This document shows positions 35,358 to 45,210 of a stretch of 64,000 nucleotides of DNA, piece after piece. Made by a program: the position numbers and the translations under genes. Positions within the stretch are counted from its first letter, which is position 1. Each line of letters opens with the position of its first letter. The notes beneath the pieces were generated by a model that was not told where the DNA came from, did no database searches, and saw only the letters and a program-made list of their open reading frames with translations. Source of the DNA: an uncultured Winogradskyella sp. (GTDB lineage: Bacteria > Bacteroidota > Bacteroidia > Flavobacteriales > Flavobacteriaceae); assembly GCF_947496485.1 (NCBI RefSeq), contig NZ_CANMCZ010000001.1, positions 615,596-679,595 of the forward strand. Direction: 5' to 3'.

Positions 35358-36689
35358 CTATTCTGCGTTATCCAAAAACTCTTTAACACGCTCTGTGAGT
35401 TTGTCTAAAAATGAACGACGTTCTTTTATTGGCTCTTCTACAAAAACCTCCTGCTGCTGTACCTCCATTGATTGCTCTGCTTCATTTTCAATTATTAGTT
35501 CCTCAAGTTCTTCAGCTTTATTTCGTTCTTGACGCTTTAAACCATCCATAACTAAACCAACTGCTGTAGCAAATAATGGACTGGCAATATCATCATCACT
35601 ATCTCCAGCTATGTGTTCGTTTGGATAACCTATTCTGGTATCCATACCAGTAATATATTCTACCAATTGCTTTAAATGCTTTAATTGACTTCCACCACCA
35701 GTTAATACAATACCGGCAATGAGCTTTTTCTTTTGCTCTTCATGTCCGTAATTTTTTATTTCAACATAAACTTGCTCTATAATTTCAACCACTCGAGCGT
35801 GAATAATCTTGGATAAATTCTTTAACGTAATTTCTTTTGGTTCTCTTCCTCGTAATCCAGGTATTGAAACAATCTCATTGTCTTTATTTTCACCTGGCCA
35901 TGCAGAACCGAATTTCATTTTTAAAAGCTCTGCCTGCTTTTCTATAATTGAACACCCTTCTTTTATATCTTCTGTAATAACGTTCCCTCCAAATGGAATA
36001 ACTGCAGTATGACGAATGATTCCATCTTTAAAAACTGCTAAATCAGTTGTTCCACCTCCAATATCAATTAGAGCAACACCAGCTTCTTTTTCTTCTTGGC
36101 TTAAAACAGCATTTGCAGAAGCTAATGGTTCTAATGTTATACCTTCTAATTGTAATCCAGCACTTTTAATACATCTTCCAATATTTCTAATAGATGATAC
36201 TTGACCTACTACAACATGAAAATTGGCCTCGAGGCGCCCTCCATACATACCAATTGGTTCTTTAATTTCAGCCTGCCCATCAATTTTAAACTCTTGAGGT
36301 AAAACATGTATAATTTCTTCGCCAGGAAGCATTACCAATTTATGCACTTGGTTGATTAAACGATCAATATCTGCTTCATCAATGACCATGTCAGAATTAG
36401 CTCTTGTGATATAATCACTATGTTGTAAACTGCGAATATGCTGACCAGCAATACCAACAGTAACATCTTCAATTTTTTCTGATGCTGCGGCTTCAGCTTC
36501 TTGCACAGCTTGTTGAATGGATTGAATGGTCTGTGTAATATTATTTACCACGCCACGATGCACACCCATACTTTTGGATTTACCTACACCAAGAATTTCA
36601 ACTTTATCGTACTCGTTTCTGCGACCAATCATGGCCACAATTTTTGTGGTTCCTATATCTAAACCTACTGAAATGTTATGCTTGTCCAT
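35358..36689 (-). CDS. ftsA: Cell division protein FtsA
   Basis: A 443-residue actin-like ATPase that anchors FtsZ to the membrane. The phosphate-1 loop is VGLDIGTTKIVAMIG (8-22), the phosphate-2 loop is VALIDIGGGTTDLAVF, and VLTGGGSQLKHLKQL is the adenosine motif. The C-terminus ends in an amphipathic-looking helix (SFLDKLTERVKEFLDNAE) that fits the membrane-targeting sequence. It follows ftsQ by 3 nt. Confidence 0.96.
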   Translation of the reverse strand: MDKHNISVGLDIGTTKIVAMIGRRNEYDKVEILGVGKSKSMGVHRGVVNNITQTIQSIQQAVQEAEAAASEKIEDVTVGIAGQHIRSLQHSDYITRANSDMVIDEADIDRLINQVHKLVMLPGEEIIHVLPQEFKIDGQAEIKEPIGMYGGRLEANFHVVVGQVSSIRNIGRCIKSAGLQLEGITLEPLASANAVLSQEEKEAGVALIDIGGGTTDLAVFKDGIIRHTAVIPFGGNVITEDIKEGCSIIEKQAELLKMKFGSAWPGENKDNEIVSIPGLRGREPKEITLKNLSKIIHARVVEIIEQVYVEIKNYGHEEQKKKLIAGIVLTGGGSQLKHLKQLVEYITGMDTRIGYPNEHIAGDSDDDIASPLFATAVGLVMDGLKRQERNKAEELEELIIENEAEQSMEVQQQEVFVEEPIKERRSFLDKLTERVKEFLDNAE

Positions 36690-36692
36690 AGT

Positions 36693-37412
36693 TTACTTTT
36701 TGGTGCATATGACTTGTTTATCAAATTTTAGATTTACCTGTTTATAGTTATCTAAAATTTTATCTTTTAATCCTTTCTGATAAAAGGCTTTAAAATTGTT
36801 TATCTTCTTTTCGAGTTTATTTAAAGTTCCTAAATGAACCAAAAAATCACTCTTACGTATTTTAAAATCAATAGTTTTATCATTGTTCTGACGAATCTCA
36901 ATGACATGCTTTTTTAAAAATTCATCTTCATCAACTGCTTTTGCAAATTGAAAAACGGTTTCTAAATCATTTTTCTTGATATTACCTGTAACGAGCGGAA
37001 CTCTTGCTGCGTAATTAGATGACAAAGGCATAAACGAACCTTCATCATCTATGTAATATGATACATTTGCGTTGACTCTTGCAATAGGTCTTTTTTGTTC
37101 AATTTCTGCGGAAAGCTCACCGTTTACTGACATAAACACCTCAGCTTCCTTTATCATTGGATTAGACTTTAGGGCAATTTCTAATTCATTCAAATCTATA
37201 ATTTCTTTAGGCTGCTCCGTAACGGGTCTTTGATTTTGTATTAACAATTTACTAACAGTCGCCTCAGTAATAAATAATTTGTTTTCACCTAAGAATTTTA
37301 TGCTTGGTTCAGCTATTTTTCGAACGTCATTTCTATGGTTTGAAAACGCGAATAAACCTCCCACTATAAGTAGTAATAAAATGATTTTTATGTAGTTATA
37401 ATTAATTCGCAA
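36693..37412 (-). CDS. ftsQ: Cell division protein FtsQ/DivIB
   Basis: A 239-residue protein with a short cytoplasmic N-terminus, one membrane helix (about 8-24) and a periplasmic POTRA-like then beta domain (VSKLLIQN, NPMIKEAEVFMSVNGEL, PLVTGNIK). It is assigned mainly on position between murC and ftsA and on this architecture. It overlaps murC by 11 nt. Confidence 0.9.
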   Translation of the reverse strand: MRINYNYIKIILLLLIVGGLFAFSNHRNDVRKIAEPSIKFLGENKLFITEATVSKLLIQNQRPVTEQPKEIIDLNELEIALKSNPMIKEAEVFMSVNGELSAEIEQKRPIARVNANVSYYIDDEGSFMPLSSNYAARVPLVTGNIKKNDLETVFQFAKAVDEDEFLKKHVIEIRQNNDKTIDFKIRKSDFLVHLGTLNKLEKKINNFKAFYQKGLKDKILDNYKQVNLKFDKQVICTKK

Positions 37413-38754
37413 CGCTAAAGGTTTCTTTTATTTGTTTCACTTCTTCGCCTATATCGCCAGCACCTATAGTTAATACCACGTGAGCATCAGACTTTTTTAT
37501 TTCATTTATTAATTCTGATTTTTGAATTAATTTTTTGTTAGAGTTTTTAATTTTATTAAGCAACCATTCGGATGTAACTCCATGAATCGGAAATTCTCTT
37601 GCTGGATAAATATCTAATAGTAATATTTCATCAAATTTCGAAAGACTATCTGCAAAATCATCTATAAAATCTCTTGTTCTGCTATATAAATGTGGCTGAA
37701 ATATGGCTAAAACCTTTTTGTTAGGATACATTTCTGTAACTGCCTGATATACAGCTTTAATTTCTTCTGGATGATGTGCATAATCATCTATAAAAACAAA
37801 CTCATCCGTCTTAATGTGATAGGTGAATCTGCGTTTTACACCTTTATAGGATGCTAATCCCTTGGCGATTTGGTTGTTAGGACAACCGAATTCTACAGCC
37901 ATCGCCAAGGCTATTATTGCATTCGATAAATTATGTCTTCCAGGTAGGTTAAATTTGAAATCTTTAAATAATCCGATAGGTGTCTTTACATCGAACACAT
38001 AACTTCCATTTTCTATTTTTACATTTTTAGCACTATAAGCTGAATCATCTTCAATGCCATACGTAATACCCTCTAAAGGCAACCCATTTCTAACAAAAAG
38101 CTTTCCATTTGGTTTGATACACTCCGAAAAGTCTTTGAATGACTTAGTAAGCTCTGAAGCATCACCATAAATATCTAAATGATCTGCATCCATTGATGTA
38201 ATACAGGCTAAATCTGGTGACAAGGTTAAAAACGAGCGATCAAATTCATCTGCCTCAACAACAGTCACTTCAGTTCCGTTTATAATTAAATTAGAATTAT
38301 AATTTTCGCTAATTCCACCTAGAAATGCAGTAACAGGAACATCACATTCGTTTAGTAAATGTCCTAATATGCTAGTCGTTGTAGTTTTACCATGTGTACC
38401 AGCTACAGCAAGACAGGTTGTTTGTTTTGTAATCTCACCTAAAACAGTAGAGCGTTTTAAAACTTTAAAATTATGGGTCTTAAAGTAGCTTAATTCTGAA
38501 TGAGAGTTAGGAATTGCTGGTGTATAAACTATAAGTGTATTTTCAGTATTAAAAAAAGCACTATTAATATGTTCAATATCATCATCAAAATGAATTGAAA
38601 TTCCTAAATTTTGCAGTGACTTTGTTATTTCAGTAGGTGTTCTGTCATATCCAGCCACAACTTTTCCATTAGCTACGAAATAACGTGCTAGAGCACTCAT
38701 TCCGATGCCTCCGATGCCGATAAAATAAATATTATGTACTGAATCTAACTTCAT
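37402..38754 (-). CDS. murC: UDP-N-acetylmuramate-L-alanine ligase MurC
   Basis: A 450-residue Mur ligase. The N-terminal Rossmann loop is GIGGIGMSALARYF (13-26), the ATP P-loop is VAGTHGKTTTTSI, and DADHLDIYGD and FIDDYAHHPEEIKAV are diagnostic for MurC. It adds L-Ala to UDP-MurNAc in the cytoplasm. Its start codon overlaps the murG stop by one base. Confidence 0.97.
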   Translation of the reverse strand: MKLDSVHNIYFIGIGGIGMSALARYFVANGKVVAGYDRTPTEITKSLQNLGISIHFDDDIEHINSAFFNTENTLIVYTPAIPNSHSELSYFKTHNFKVLKRSTVLGEITKQTTCLAVAGTHGKTTTTSILGHLLNECDVPVTAFLGGISENYNSNLIINGTEVTVVEADEFDRSFLTLSPDLACITSMDADHLDIYGDASELTKSFKDFSECIKPNGKLFVRNGLPLEGITYGIEDDSAYSAKNVKIENGSYVFDVKTPIGLFKDFKFNLPGRHNLSNAIIALAMAVEFGCPNNQIAKGLASYKGVKRRFTYHIKTDEFVFIDDYAHHPEEIKAVYQAVTEMYPNKKVLAIFQPHLYSRTRDFIDDFADSLSKFDEILLLDIYPAREFPIHGVTSEWLLNKIKNSNKKLIQKSELINEIKKSDAHVVLTIGAGDIGEEVKQIKETFSVAN

Positions 38755-39848
38755 TAATTTTTTAAAAGCTTTTCTACTTCGTTTACTATGTCGTTTGTTG
38801 CATTTACCAAGGCTAGCTTATGTATATTTTGCCTTAATTCTTTTCGCCTCTCTTCATTTGAAATTAACTCTGAAAATTCTTTTTCAAAATTGACATCTAA
38901 ATCTTTTTCCTTAATCAAGATTGCAGCATTTTTATCCGCAACCGCTTTGGCATTCTTAGTTTGATGATCTTCCGCCACATTAGGTGATGGAATAAATATT
39001 ACCGGTTTGCCAACTATACATAATTCTGAAACTGAAATTGCACCAGCTCTAGAAATGATAACATCAGCTGCTGCATAAGCTAAATCCATGGTATTTAGAA
39101 AGGCATGAACCTGAACATTATCTAGTTCATTATATTGCCTATATTGATTGTAATAAAGCTTCCCACACTGCCAAATCACTTGAACATTTAGCGTTTTAAA
39201 CATTTCAATATTTGCTTCAATGAGTTGATTGATTCGTCTTGCTCCTAAACTTCCACCTAAAACCAATAGTGTATGCTTGCTATGAATTAATTTATAAGCA
39301 TCTTTACCTTCTATTTGTTTACTTTGAACTTCTAATAAGTCTTTACGAATTGGATTACCTGTTAACCTTATTTTGTCCTTGGGAAAGAATTTTTCTAAGC
39401 CTTCATAAGCTACACAAATAATATTTACTTTTTTCGCAAGTAACTTATTTGTAATTCCTGGATATGAATTTTGTTCTTGAATTAAACTCGGAATCTTTTT
39501 TGAGGTAGCCGCTTGCAATAATGGTCCACTAGCAAAACCTCCTGTACCAATTACGACATCTGGTTTGAAGGATTTTATAATTTTTCTTGAACGCAATAAA
39601 CTAGACATTAACTTAAATGGAAAAGTCATATTTTTTATAGTCAACTTTCTTTGAATACCAGAAATCCATAAGCCTTCTATTTTATAACCAGCTTGTGGTA
39701 CTTTATCCATTTCCATGCGGTCTGAAGCACCAACAAATAAAAATTCGGCATCAGGATACCGTGACTTTAATTCGTCCGCAATAGCAACGGCAGGATAAAT
39801 ATGTCCTCCTGTTCCACCACCTGATAATATGAATTTATAATTACTCAT
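38754..39848 (-). CDS. murG: MurG glycosyltransferase (lipid II synthesis)
   Basis: A 364-residue GT28 enzyme that adds GlcNAc to lipid I. The N-terminal loop is [16 protein letters not shown] (9-24), GTGGFASGP is the second G-loop, and [25 protein letters not shown] is the donor-binding part of the C-domain. It overlaps ftsW and murC by one base each. Confidence 0.97.
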   Translation of the reverse strand: MSNYKFILSGGGTGGHIYPAVAIADELKSRYPDAEFLFVGASDRMEMDKVPQAGYKIEGLWISGIQRKLTIKNMTFPFKLMSSLLRSRKIIKSFKPDVVIGTGGFASGPLLQAATSKKIPSLIQEQNSYPGITNKLLAKKVNIICVAYEGLEKFFPKDKIRLTGNPIRKDLLEVQSKQIEGKDAYKLIHSKHTLLVLGGSLGARRINQLIEANIEMFKTLNVQVIWQCGKLYYNQYRQYNELDNVQVHAFLNTMDLAYAAADVIISRAGAISVSELCIVGKPVIFIPSPNVAEDHQTKNAKAVADKNAAILIKEKDLDVNFEKEFSELISNEERRKELRQNIHKLALVNATNDIVNEVEKLLKN

Positions 39849-41035
39849 TAAATTGTTTCGCTTAAAATGTCTAACGGATTTTCTTCTGATTCTTCTTGTC
39901 CTTTTAGTTCTTCACGCTTAGCACTTACACTTAGTATAATTCCTATCGCAAGACAAGTCATCCATATTGAAGTTCCACCACTACTTATTAATGGTAAGGT
40001 CTGACCAGTTACAGGGAATAATTCTACAGCAACTGCCATATTAATTAAAGCTTGAAATACAATAGGCAAACCAACTCCAAGTACTAATAATTTTCCGAAT
40101 ATAGTATCTGATTTTTGAGATACAATCACAATTCTAAACAACAACCATGAGTAAAGAATTAATAGAAATACGCCTCCTAACAAACCGTATTCTTCAATGA
40201 TAATTGCAAAAATAAAATCTGAAGACGATTGTGGTAAAAAGTTTTTTTGTCGGCTTTTACCAGGACCTACTCCTTTAATTCCACCAGAAGCAATTGCAAT
40301 CTTTGCCTTTTCAATTTGGTAATCTGCTTCAGTATCTTCGTTATTAGAATAATTTAAGATTCTATTTTCCCAAGTTGTTACTTTAACATTCAAAGGTCCT
40401 GTTGTCATTTTTGCAAACATTACGAAGAAAGCCAAAGCTATGATTCCAGAAACAATAATTAACCCCAAATATTTAACAGGGTAACCGCCTACAAAAGCTA
40501 ACATCATAATCATTGTAAAAACAATTGCAGTTGTAGAAAAATTTGCCGGTAGAATCAATATTAAAATAAGAAAAACAGGTGTCCAAAGTGGTAAAATTGT
40601 TTCTTTAAAAGAAATGGCTCTATCTTTTATTTTTGAGAGGTATCTAGCGACATATACCATTATTATAACAGCTGCAAATGTTGATGTCTGAAAAGAAACA
40701 CCCACAACAGGAATTTGTATCCAACGACTAGCGTTAGCACCTTCAATTGTTGTTCCCTGCAACATGGTAATTACTAAGAGGACCAAAACAACAGGAATCA
40801 ATATCATAGATAATCCTCTAAAGTATTTATAAGGCACTTTGTGTACACCAAACATAATAGCAAAACCTAGTGCCAAGTGCATAAAATGTTTTACGAAGAA
40901 AGAAAACGTATTACTTGAACTAACAGCTAAATTACTAGCTGCACTATATACAGGCAGAAAGGAAAATATAGCCAATAGTGTGGCTATAGCCCAAATGGCC
41001 CTATCTCCTTTTATTTGTGCGAATATATTTTGCAT
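39848..41035 (-). CDS. ftsW: Lipid II polymerase FtsW (SEDS family)
   Basis: A 395-residue polytopic protein with about ten helices. The SEDS signature is visible near the C-terminus ([15 protein letters not shown]), and the large periplasmic loop with [26 protein letters not shown] carries conserved residues of the family. It polymerises septal glycan together with the FtsI-type transpeptidase upstream. It lies 83 nt downstream of murD. Confidence 0.95.
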   Translation of the reverse strand: MQNIFAQIKGDRAIWAIATLLAIFSFLPVYSAASNLAVSSSNTFSFFVKHFMHLALGFAIMFGVHKVPYKYFRGLSMILIPVVLVLLVITMLQGTTIEGANASRWIQIPVVGVSFQTSTFAAVIIMVYVARYLSKIKDRAISFKETILPLWTPVFLILILILPANFSTTAIVFTMIMMLAFVGGYPVKYLGLIIVSGIIALAFFVMFAKMTTGPLNVKVTTWENRILNYSNNEDTEADYQIEKAKIAIASGGIKGVGPGKSRQKNFLPQSSSDFIFAIIIEEYGLLGGVFLLILYSWLLFRIVIVSQKSDTIFGKLLVLGVGLPIVFQALINMAVAVELFPVTGQTLPLISSGGTSIWMTCLAIGIILSVSAKREELKGQEESEENPLDILSETI

Positions 41036-41118
41036 TACCTCTTTTGTAATTCTGTCTTACGATACAGAATCTATTTTATATTTAATGGATTTTGCATCAA
41101 TTGCAAAATGACAGTTCA

Positions 41119-42450
41119 TTATAAATTCCTAACAGCATTTTTAAATTGACGACCTCTATCTTCATAATTTTCGAATAAATCGAAACTAGCACAGGCTGGT
41201 GACAACAATACATTTTCTCCTGCATCTGCTACTTTGTATGCAATTTTCACAGCTTCACTCATATACTGTGTTTCAATAATAACATCTACCATATTTCCAA
41301 AAGCTTCAAACAGCTTTGCATTATCAACACCTAGACATATAATCGCTTTAACTTTTTCGTTTACAAACGGAAATAACTCTTTGTAATCATTTCCTTTGTC
41401 CACTCCTCCAACAATCCAAACAGTTGGCGCATCCATGCTTTCTAATGCAAAATAAGTGGCATTTACATTAGTTGCTTTAGAGTCGTTGATGTACTGTACT
41501 TTGTTGATTTTAAGCACATACTCTAAACGATGCTCAACACCTTGAAAATTTTCTAAACTTTCACGTATTGTTTGCTTTCTAATTTTAAGTAAATGCGCCA
41601 CAGTAGAGGCTGCCATTGCATTCTTAATGTTGTGTTTACCTTCTAATGCTAAGTTTTTTGTTGGCATAATTATTTGATTATTATCTATAGTTATTATTAT
41701 CTTATTATTTTCGTAATACGCACCTTGTTCAATAACCTTTTTTAATGAAAAGGGTAATTTTTTGGATTGAATTGAGTTAGTTTTTAGCCATTCTTCAATG
41801 ACTTCATCATCACTATCATAGATGAAATAATCCTCGTCTGTTTGATTTTCTACAATTCTAAATTTTGAAGCGATATAGTTTTCAAACTTATAATCGTAGC
41901 GATCTAAATGATCTGGAGTGATATTGGTTAAAATCGCAACCTTTGGTCTGAAATCTATAATATCATCTAACTGAAAACTGCTAATCTCTAATACGTAGTT
42001 TTCATAGTTTTTATCTAGAATTTGTTTAGCAAAGCTGTCTCCAATATTTCCCGCCAAACCAACATCCAAATCTTGTTTAAGTAGGTGATGTGTTAACGTT
42101 GCTGTTGTTGTTTTACCGTTGCTACCTGTAATTGCTACTAATGTTGCATCTGTAAATTTTGAAGCAAATTCAATTTCAGAAACCACTTTAATTCTAGCCT
42201 TACGGATTTGTTTTATCAAATCCACTTTATCAGGAATACCTGGACTTTTCATAACGATATCAGCATTCAGAATTTTTGATTCTGAATGTTGTCCATCTTC
42301 AAATTCAATCTCATTATTTAAAAGAACGTCTTTATACTTTTTTTTAATTTTTCCCTTATCGGAAACAAATATTTCAAATCCTTTTGCCTTTGCTAAAAGG
42401 GCAGTTCCCACTCCACTTTCTCCTCCTCCAAGAATTACTAACCGTTTCAT
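41119..42450 (-). CDS. murD: UDP-N-acetylmuramoylalanine-D-glutamate ligase MurD
   Basis: A 443-residue Mur ligase. I place the start at 42450, the ATG of [13 protein letters not shown], rather than an in-frame ATG 57 nt upstream: it overlaps the mraY stop as TAATG and starts directly at the Rossmann strand. The P-loop is ITGSNGKTTTATL, NITPDHLDRYDYKFENY is typical, and KATNVNATYFAL and LLSPACASFDLFENYEDRG are MurD-specific. It adds D-Glu. Confidence 0.96.
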   Translation of the reverse strand: MKRLVILGGGESGVGTALLAKAKGFEIFVSDKGKIKKKYKDVLLNNEIEFEDGQHSESKILNADIVMKSPGIPDKVDLIKQIRKARIKVVSEIEFASKFTDATLVAITGSNGKTTTATLTHHLLKQDLDVGLAGNIGDSFAKQILDKNYENYVLEISSFQLDDIIDFRPKVAILTNITPDHLDRYDYKFENYIASKFRIVENQTDEDYFIYDSDDEVIEEWLKTNSIQSKKLPFSLKKVIEQGAYYENNKIIITIDNNQIIMPTKNLALEGKHNIKNAMAASTVAHLLKIRKQTIRESLENFQGVEHRLEYVLKINKVQYINDSKATNVNATYFALESMDAPTVWIVGGVDKGNDYKELFPFVNEKVKAIICLGVDNAKLFEAFGNMVDVIIETQYMSEAVKIAYKVADAGENVLLSPACASFDLFENYEDRGRQFKNAVRNL

Positions 42451-43691
42451 TATCTTATCTTCAAAGTGACAATTGTTATTATTGCTAGTAGAATTCCAAC
42501 AATCCAAAAACGTGTTACAATTTTACTTTCGTGATATCCTGATTTTTGATAATGATGGTGTAAGGGAGACATCTTAAATATGCGTCTTCCTTCTCCATAT
42601 TTTTTTCTTGTGTATTTGAAATAACTTACCTGTAGCATTACCGATAAATTCTCTGCTAAGAAAATGCCGCAAAGAATTGGTATCAACCATTCTTTCCTCA
42701 CTGCAATAGCAATTACAGCGATAATTCCACCAATAGTGAGGCTTCCTGTATCTCCCATAAAAACTTGTGCTGGATATGCATTGTACCAAAGAAAACCAAC
42801 CAATGCACCTACAAATGCAGCAATATAAATTGTGATTTCTTCTACTTGAGGGATATACATAATATTCAGATATTGTGAGAATATGACATTACCCGAAACC
42901 CAAGCAAATATTCCTAAAGTCAATACGACAATAGCCGAAGTACCTGCTGCTAAACCGTCAATACCATCAGTTAGATTTGCACCATTAGAAACTGCAGTAA
43001 CAATAGTGATAGTGACTAAAATGAAAATGATCCAAGCGTACTTTTCTAAATCTGGACTAATCCAAGTAATTAAATCGGAATAATCAAACTCATTATTTTT
43101 CACAAAAGGAATCGTTGTTTTGGTAGATTTTTCTGCTACATCAAATAATTTAGCTGCAGGTAAATTTGGGTTTTCAGCTAATAATAATTGTTGCTCCTGA
43201 ATAGGCAGTTCTTCCTTAATCGTAACATCATCATGAAAATATAATGTCAATCCCACTATTAGTCCTAGACCAACCTGACCAAGTACTTTAAATTTTCCTT
43301 TTAACCCTTCTTTATCATTTTTAAATTTTTTGATGTAATCATCAATAAATCCAATGGTTCCCATCCAAAGTGTAGTTACAATTAGAAGAATGATGTAGAT
43401 ATTTTCGAGCTTAGAAAGTAGTAACACAGGAATAAGTGTTGCTAGAATTATGATGATTCCACCCATTGTTGGTGTTCCCGCCTTTTCAACTTGACCTTCT
43501 AGTCCCAAATCACGTATGGTTTCACCAACTTGTTGTTTTTGCAAAAACCTAATAATGCGTTTACCATAAATTGTAGAAATCAACAATGACAGAATTATTG
43601 CCATAGCAGCTCTAAAGGTTAAAAAACCAAAAAGTGAAGCTCCAGGTAATTGGAATTGTTGCTCTAAATATTCGAATAGGTAGTATAACAT
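42450..43691 (-). CDS. mraY: Phospho-N-acetylmuramoyl-pentapeptide transferase MraY
   Basis: A 413-residue polytopic enzyme making lipid I. Diagnostic motifs are the cytoplasmic aspartates in [11 protein letters not shown] and [12 protein letters not shown], followed by [12 protein letters not shown] and [13 protein letters not shown] loop of about 50 residues (about 160-205, [17 protein letters not shown]) is longer than in E. coli MraY and is a common Bacteroidetes insertion. Its stop overlaps the murD start. Confidence 0.96.
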   Translation of the reverse strand: MLYYLFEYLEQQFQLPGASLFGFLTFRAAMAIILSLLISTIYGKRIIRFLQKQQVGETIRDLGLEGQVEKAGTPTMGGIIIILATLIPVLLLSKLENIYIILLIVTTLWMGTIGFIDDYIKKFKNDKEGLKGKFKVLGQVGLGLIVGLTLYFHDDVTIKEELPIQEQQLLLAENPNLPAAKLFDVAEKSTKTTIPFVKNNEFDYSDLITWISPDLEKYAWIIFILVTITIVTAVSNGANLTDGIDGLAAGTSAIVVLTLGIFAWVSGNVIFSQYLNIMYIPQVEEITIYIAAFVGALVGFLWYNAYPAQVFMGDTGSLTIGGIIAVIAIAVRKEWLIPILCGIFLAENLSVMLQVSYFKYTRKKYGEGRRIFKMSPLHHHYQKSGYHESKIVTRFWIVGILLAIITIVTLKIR

Positions 43692-43746
43692 GCTATTAGT
43701 TTTGTATGACTTCTCGGCAACACACGAAGCATTAGCCTTTTATTCT

Positions 43747-45210
43747 TTATTTCTGTAATTGTTTCAAAAATTCTTGTACTATTTTGTAATCGTCAAAATC
43801 AAAGCGTTCTCCTTTAATTTCTTGATAGGTTTCATGACCTTTTCCTGCTATTAGAATTATATCCTTTGCACCTGCCATTTGACAAGCTGTTTTTATAGCT
43901 TGTTTTCTATCTGTAATTGATAATGTTTTTTTATAATTCTGAGGTTCTACCCCCTTTTCCATATCGTCAATAATAGTTTCAGGAACCTCGCTTCTTGGAT
44001 TATCGCTTGTAAAAATTACTTTTGTGCTTAAAGCTGAAGCAATGTGCGCCATTTTTGGTCGCTTGGTTTTATCTCTATCACCACCACAACCAACGACGGT
44101 AATCAACTCTTCATTTTTAGTACGAATACTATTTATAGTTTCTAAAACATTCTTTAACGCATCTGGTGTATGTGCATAATCAACAATTGCAGTGATTTTA
44201 TCTTCTGATATGAAATATTGAAAACGCCCAGACACATTTTCGAGCTCGCTTATTAGTCTTAGAATTTCAACTTTATCTAAGCCTAATAATTCCGCCGTTC
44301 CGTAGATTGCCAGAATATTATACGCATTAAAACTTCCTATTAATCGTGTCCATAATTCACTTTCATTCAGTTTCAACAATAAACCACTAAGCTCATTTTC
44401 TAGAATCTGTGCTCTATAATCTGCATAGTTTTTTAAAGCGTATGTATATTTTTTGGCTTGTGTGTTTTGAAGCATTACCAAACCATTTTTATCGTCCATA
44501 TTAGACAATGCAAATGCCTCTTTTGGCAACTGATCGAAAAACTTTTTTTTCACGTCTCTGTATTCTGCAAAGGTTTTGTGATAATCTAAGTGATCGTGAG
44601 ATAAGTTTGTAAAAATCCCTCCTGCAAAATGTAATCCTTCAGTTCTACTCTGATGAATCCCATGAGAACTCACTTCCATAAAGCAGAATTCGACACCTTC
44701 ATCATTCATCATTTGCAAATACTTATTGATGACCAATGAATCTGGAGTGGTATGCGTTGCTTTATATGTGGTGTTATCTACCATTATTTTTACAGTGGAA
44801 AGCAAACCAACCTTGAAACCAGCCTTTTTAAAAAGTTGATATAATAAACTAGAAACTGTTGTCTTACCATTTGTACCTGTAACACCAACTAATTTCAAAT
44901 TCTCTGATGGATGCTCAAAAAAGTTTGCAGCCATATACGCCATTGCTTGGTTAGAATTTGCAACTTCTATATAAGTAACACCATCTTCAAGATTTTCTGG
45001 AAGTCTCTCGCAAATAATAGCAATCGCACCATCCATAGTAGCCTTTTCTATGTAGTTATGACCGTCAGTAACTGTTCCCGAAATAGCAACAAATACATCA
45101 TTAGTTTTTATTTGACGTGAATCGAATTCAATCTTATTGACAGTAATGCTTGTACTTCCAACTACAGCATTAATAGTAACCTTATACAATATGTCCTTTA
45201 GTATCATCAT
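43747..45210 (-). CDS. murE: UDP-MurNAc-L-Ala-D-Glu:meso-diaminopimelate ligase MurE
   Basis: A 487-residue Mur ligase. The P-loop is VTGTNGKTTVSSLL, FMEVSSHGIHQSRTEG is MurE-typical, and FTSDNPRSEVPE carries the DNPR motif that selects meso-diaminopimelate. The peptidoglycan is therefore of the DAP type. Two adjacent ATG codons open the gene; the second gives a cleaner start, and the first overlaps the ftsI stop by 4 nt. Confidence 0.96.
   Translation of the reverse strand: MMILKDILYKVTINAVVGSTSITVNKIEFDSRQIKTNDVFVAISGTVTDGHNYIEKATMDGAIAIICERLPENLEDGVTYIEVANSNQAMAYMAANFFEHPSENLKLVGVTGTNGKTTVSSLLYQLFKKAGFKVGLLSTVKIMVDNTTYKATHTTPDSLVINKYLQMMNDEGVEFCFMEVSSHGIHQSRTEGLHFAGGIFTNLSHDHLDYHKTFAEYRDVKKKFFDQLPKEAFALSNMDDKNGLVMLQNTQAKKYTYALKNYADYRAQILENELSGLLLKLNESELWTRLIGSFNAYNILAIYGTAELLGLDKVEILRLISELENVSGRFQYFISEDKITAIVDYAHTPDALKNVLETINSIRTKNEELITVVGCGGDRDKTKRPKMAHIASALSTKVIFTSDNPRSEVPETIIDDMEKGVEPQNYKKTLSITDRKQAIKTACQMAGAKDIILIAGKGHETYQEIKGERFDFDDYKIVQEFLKQLQK

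Noticed and set aside
42119-42469. 116-codon frame on the plus strand
   Set aside because: Antisense to murD, which has all Mur ligase motifs.
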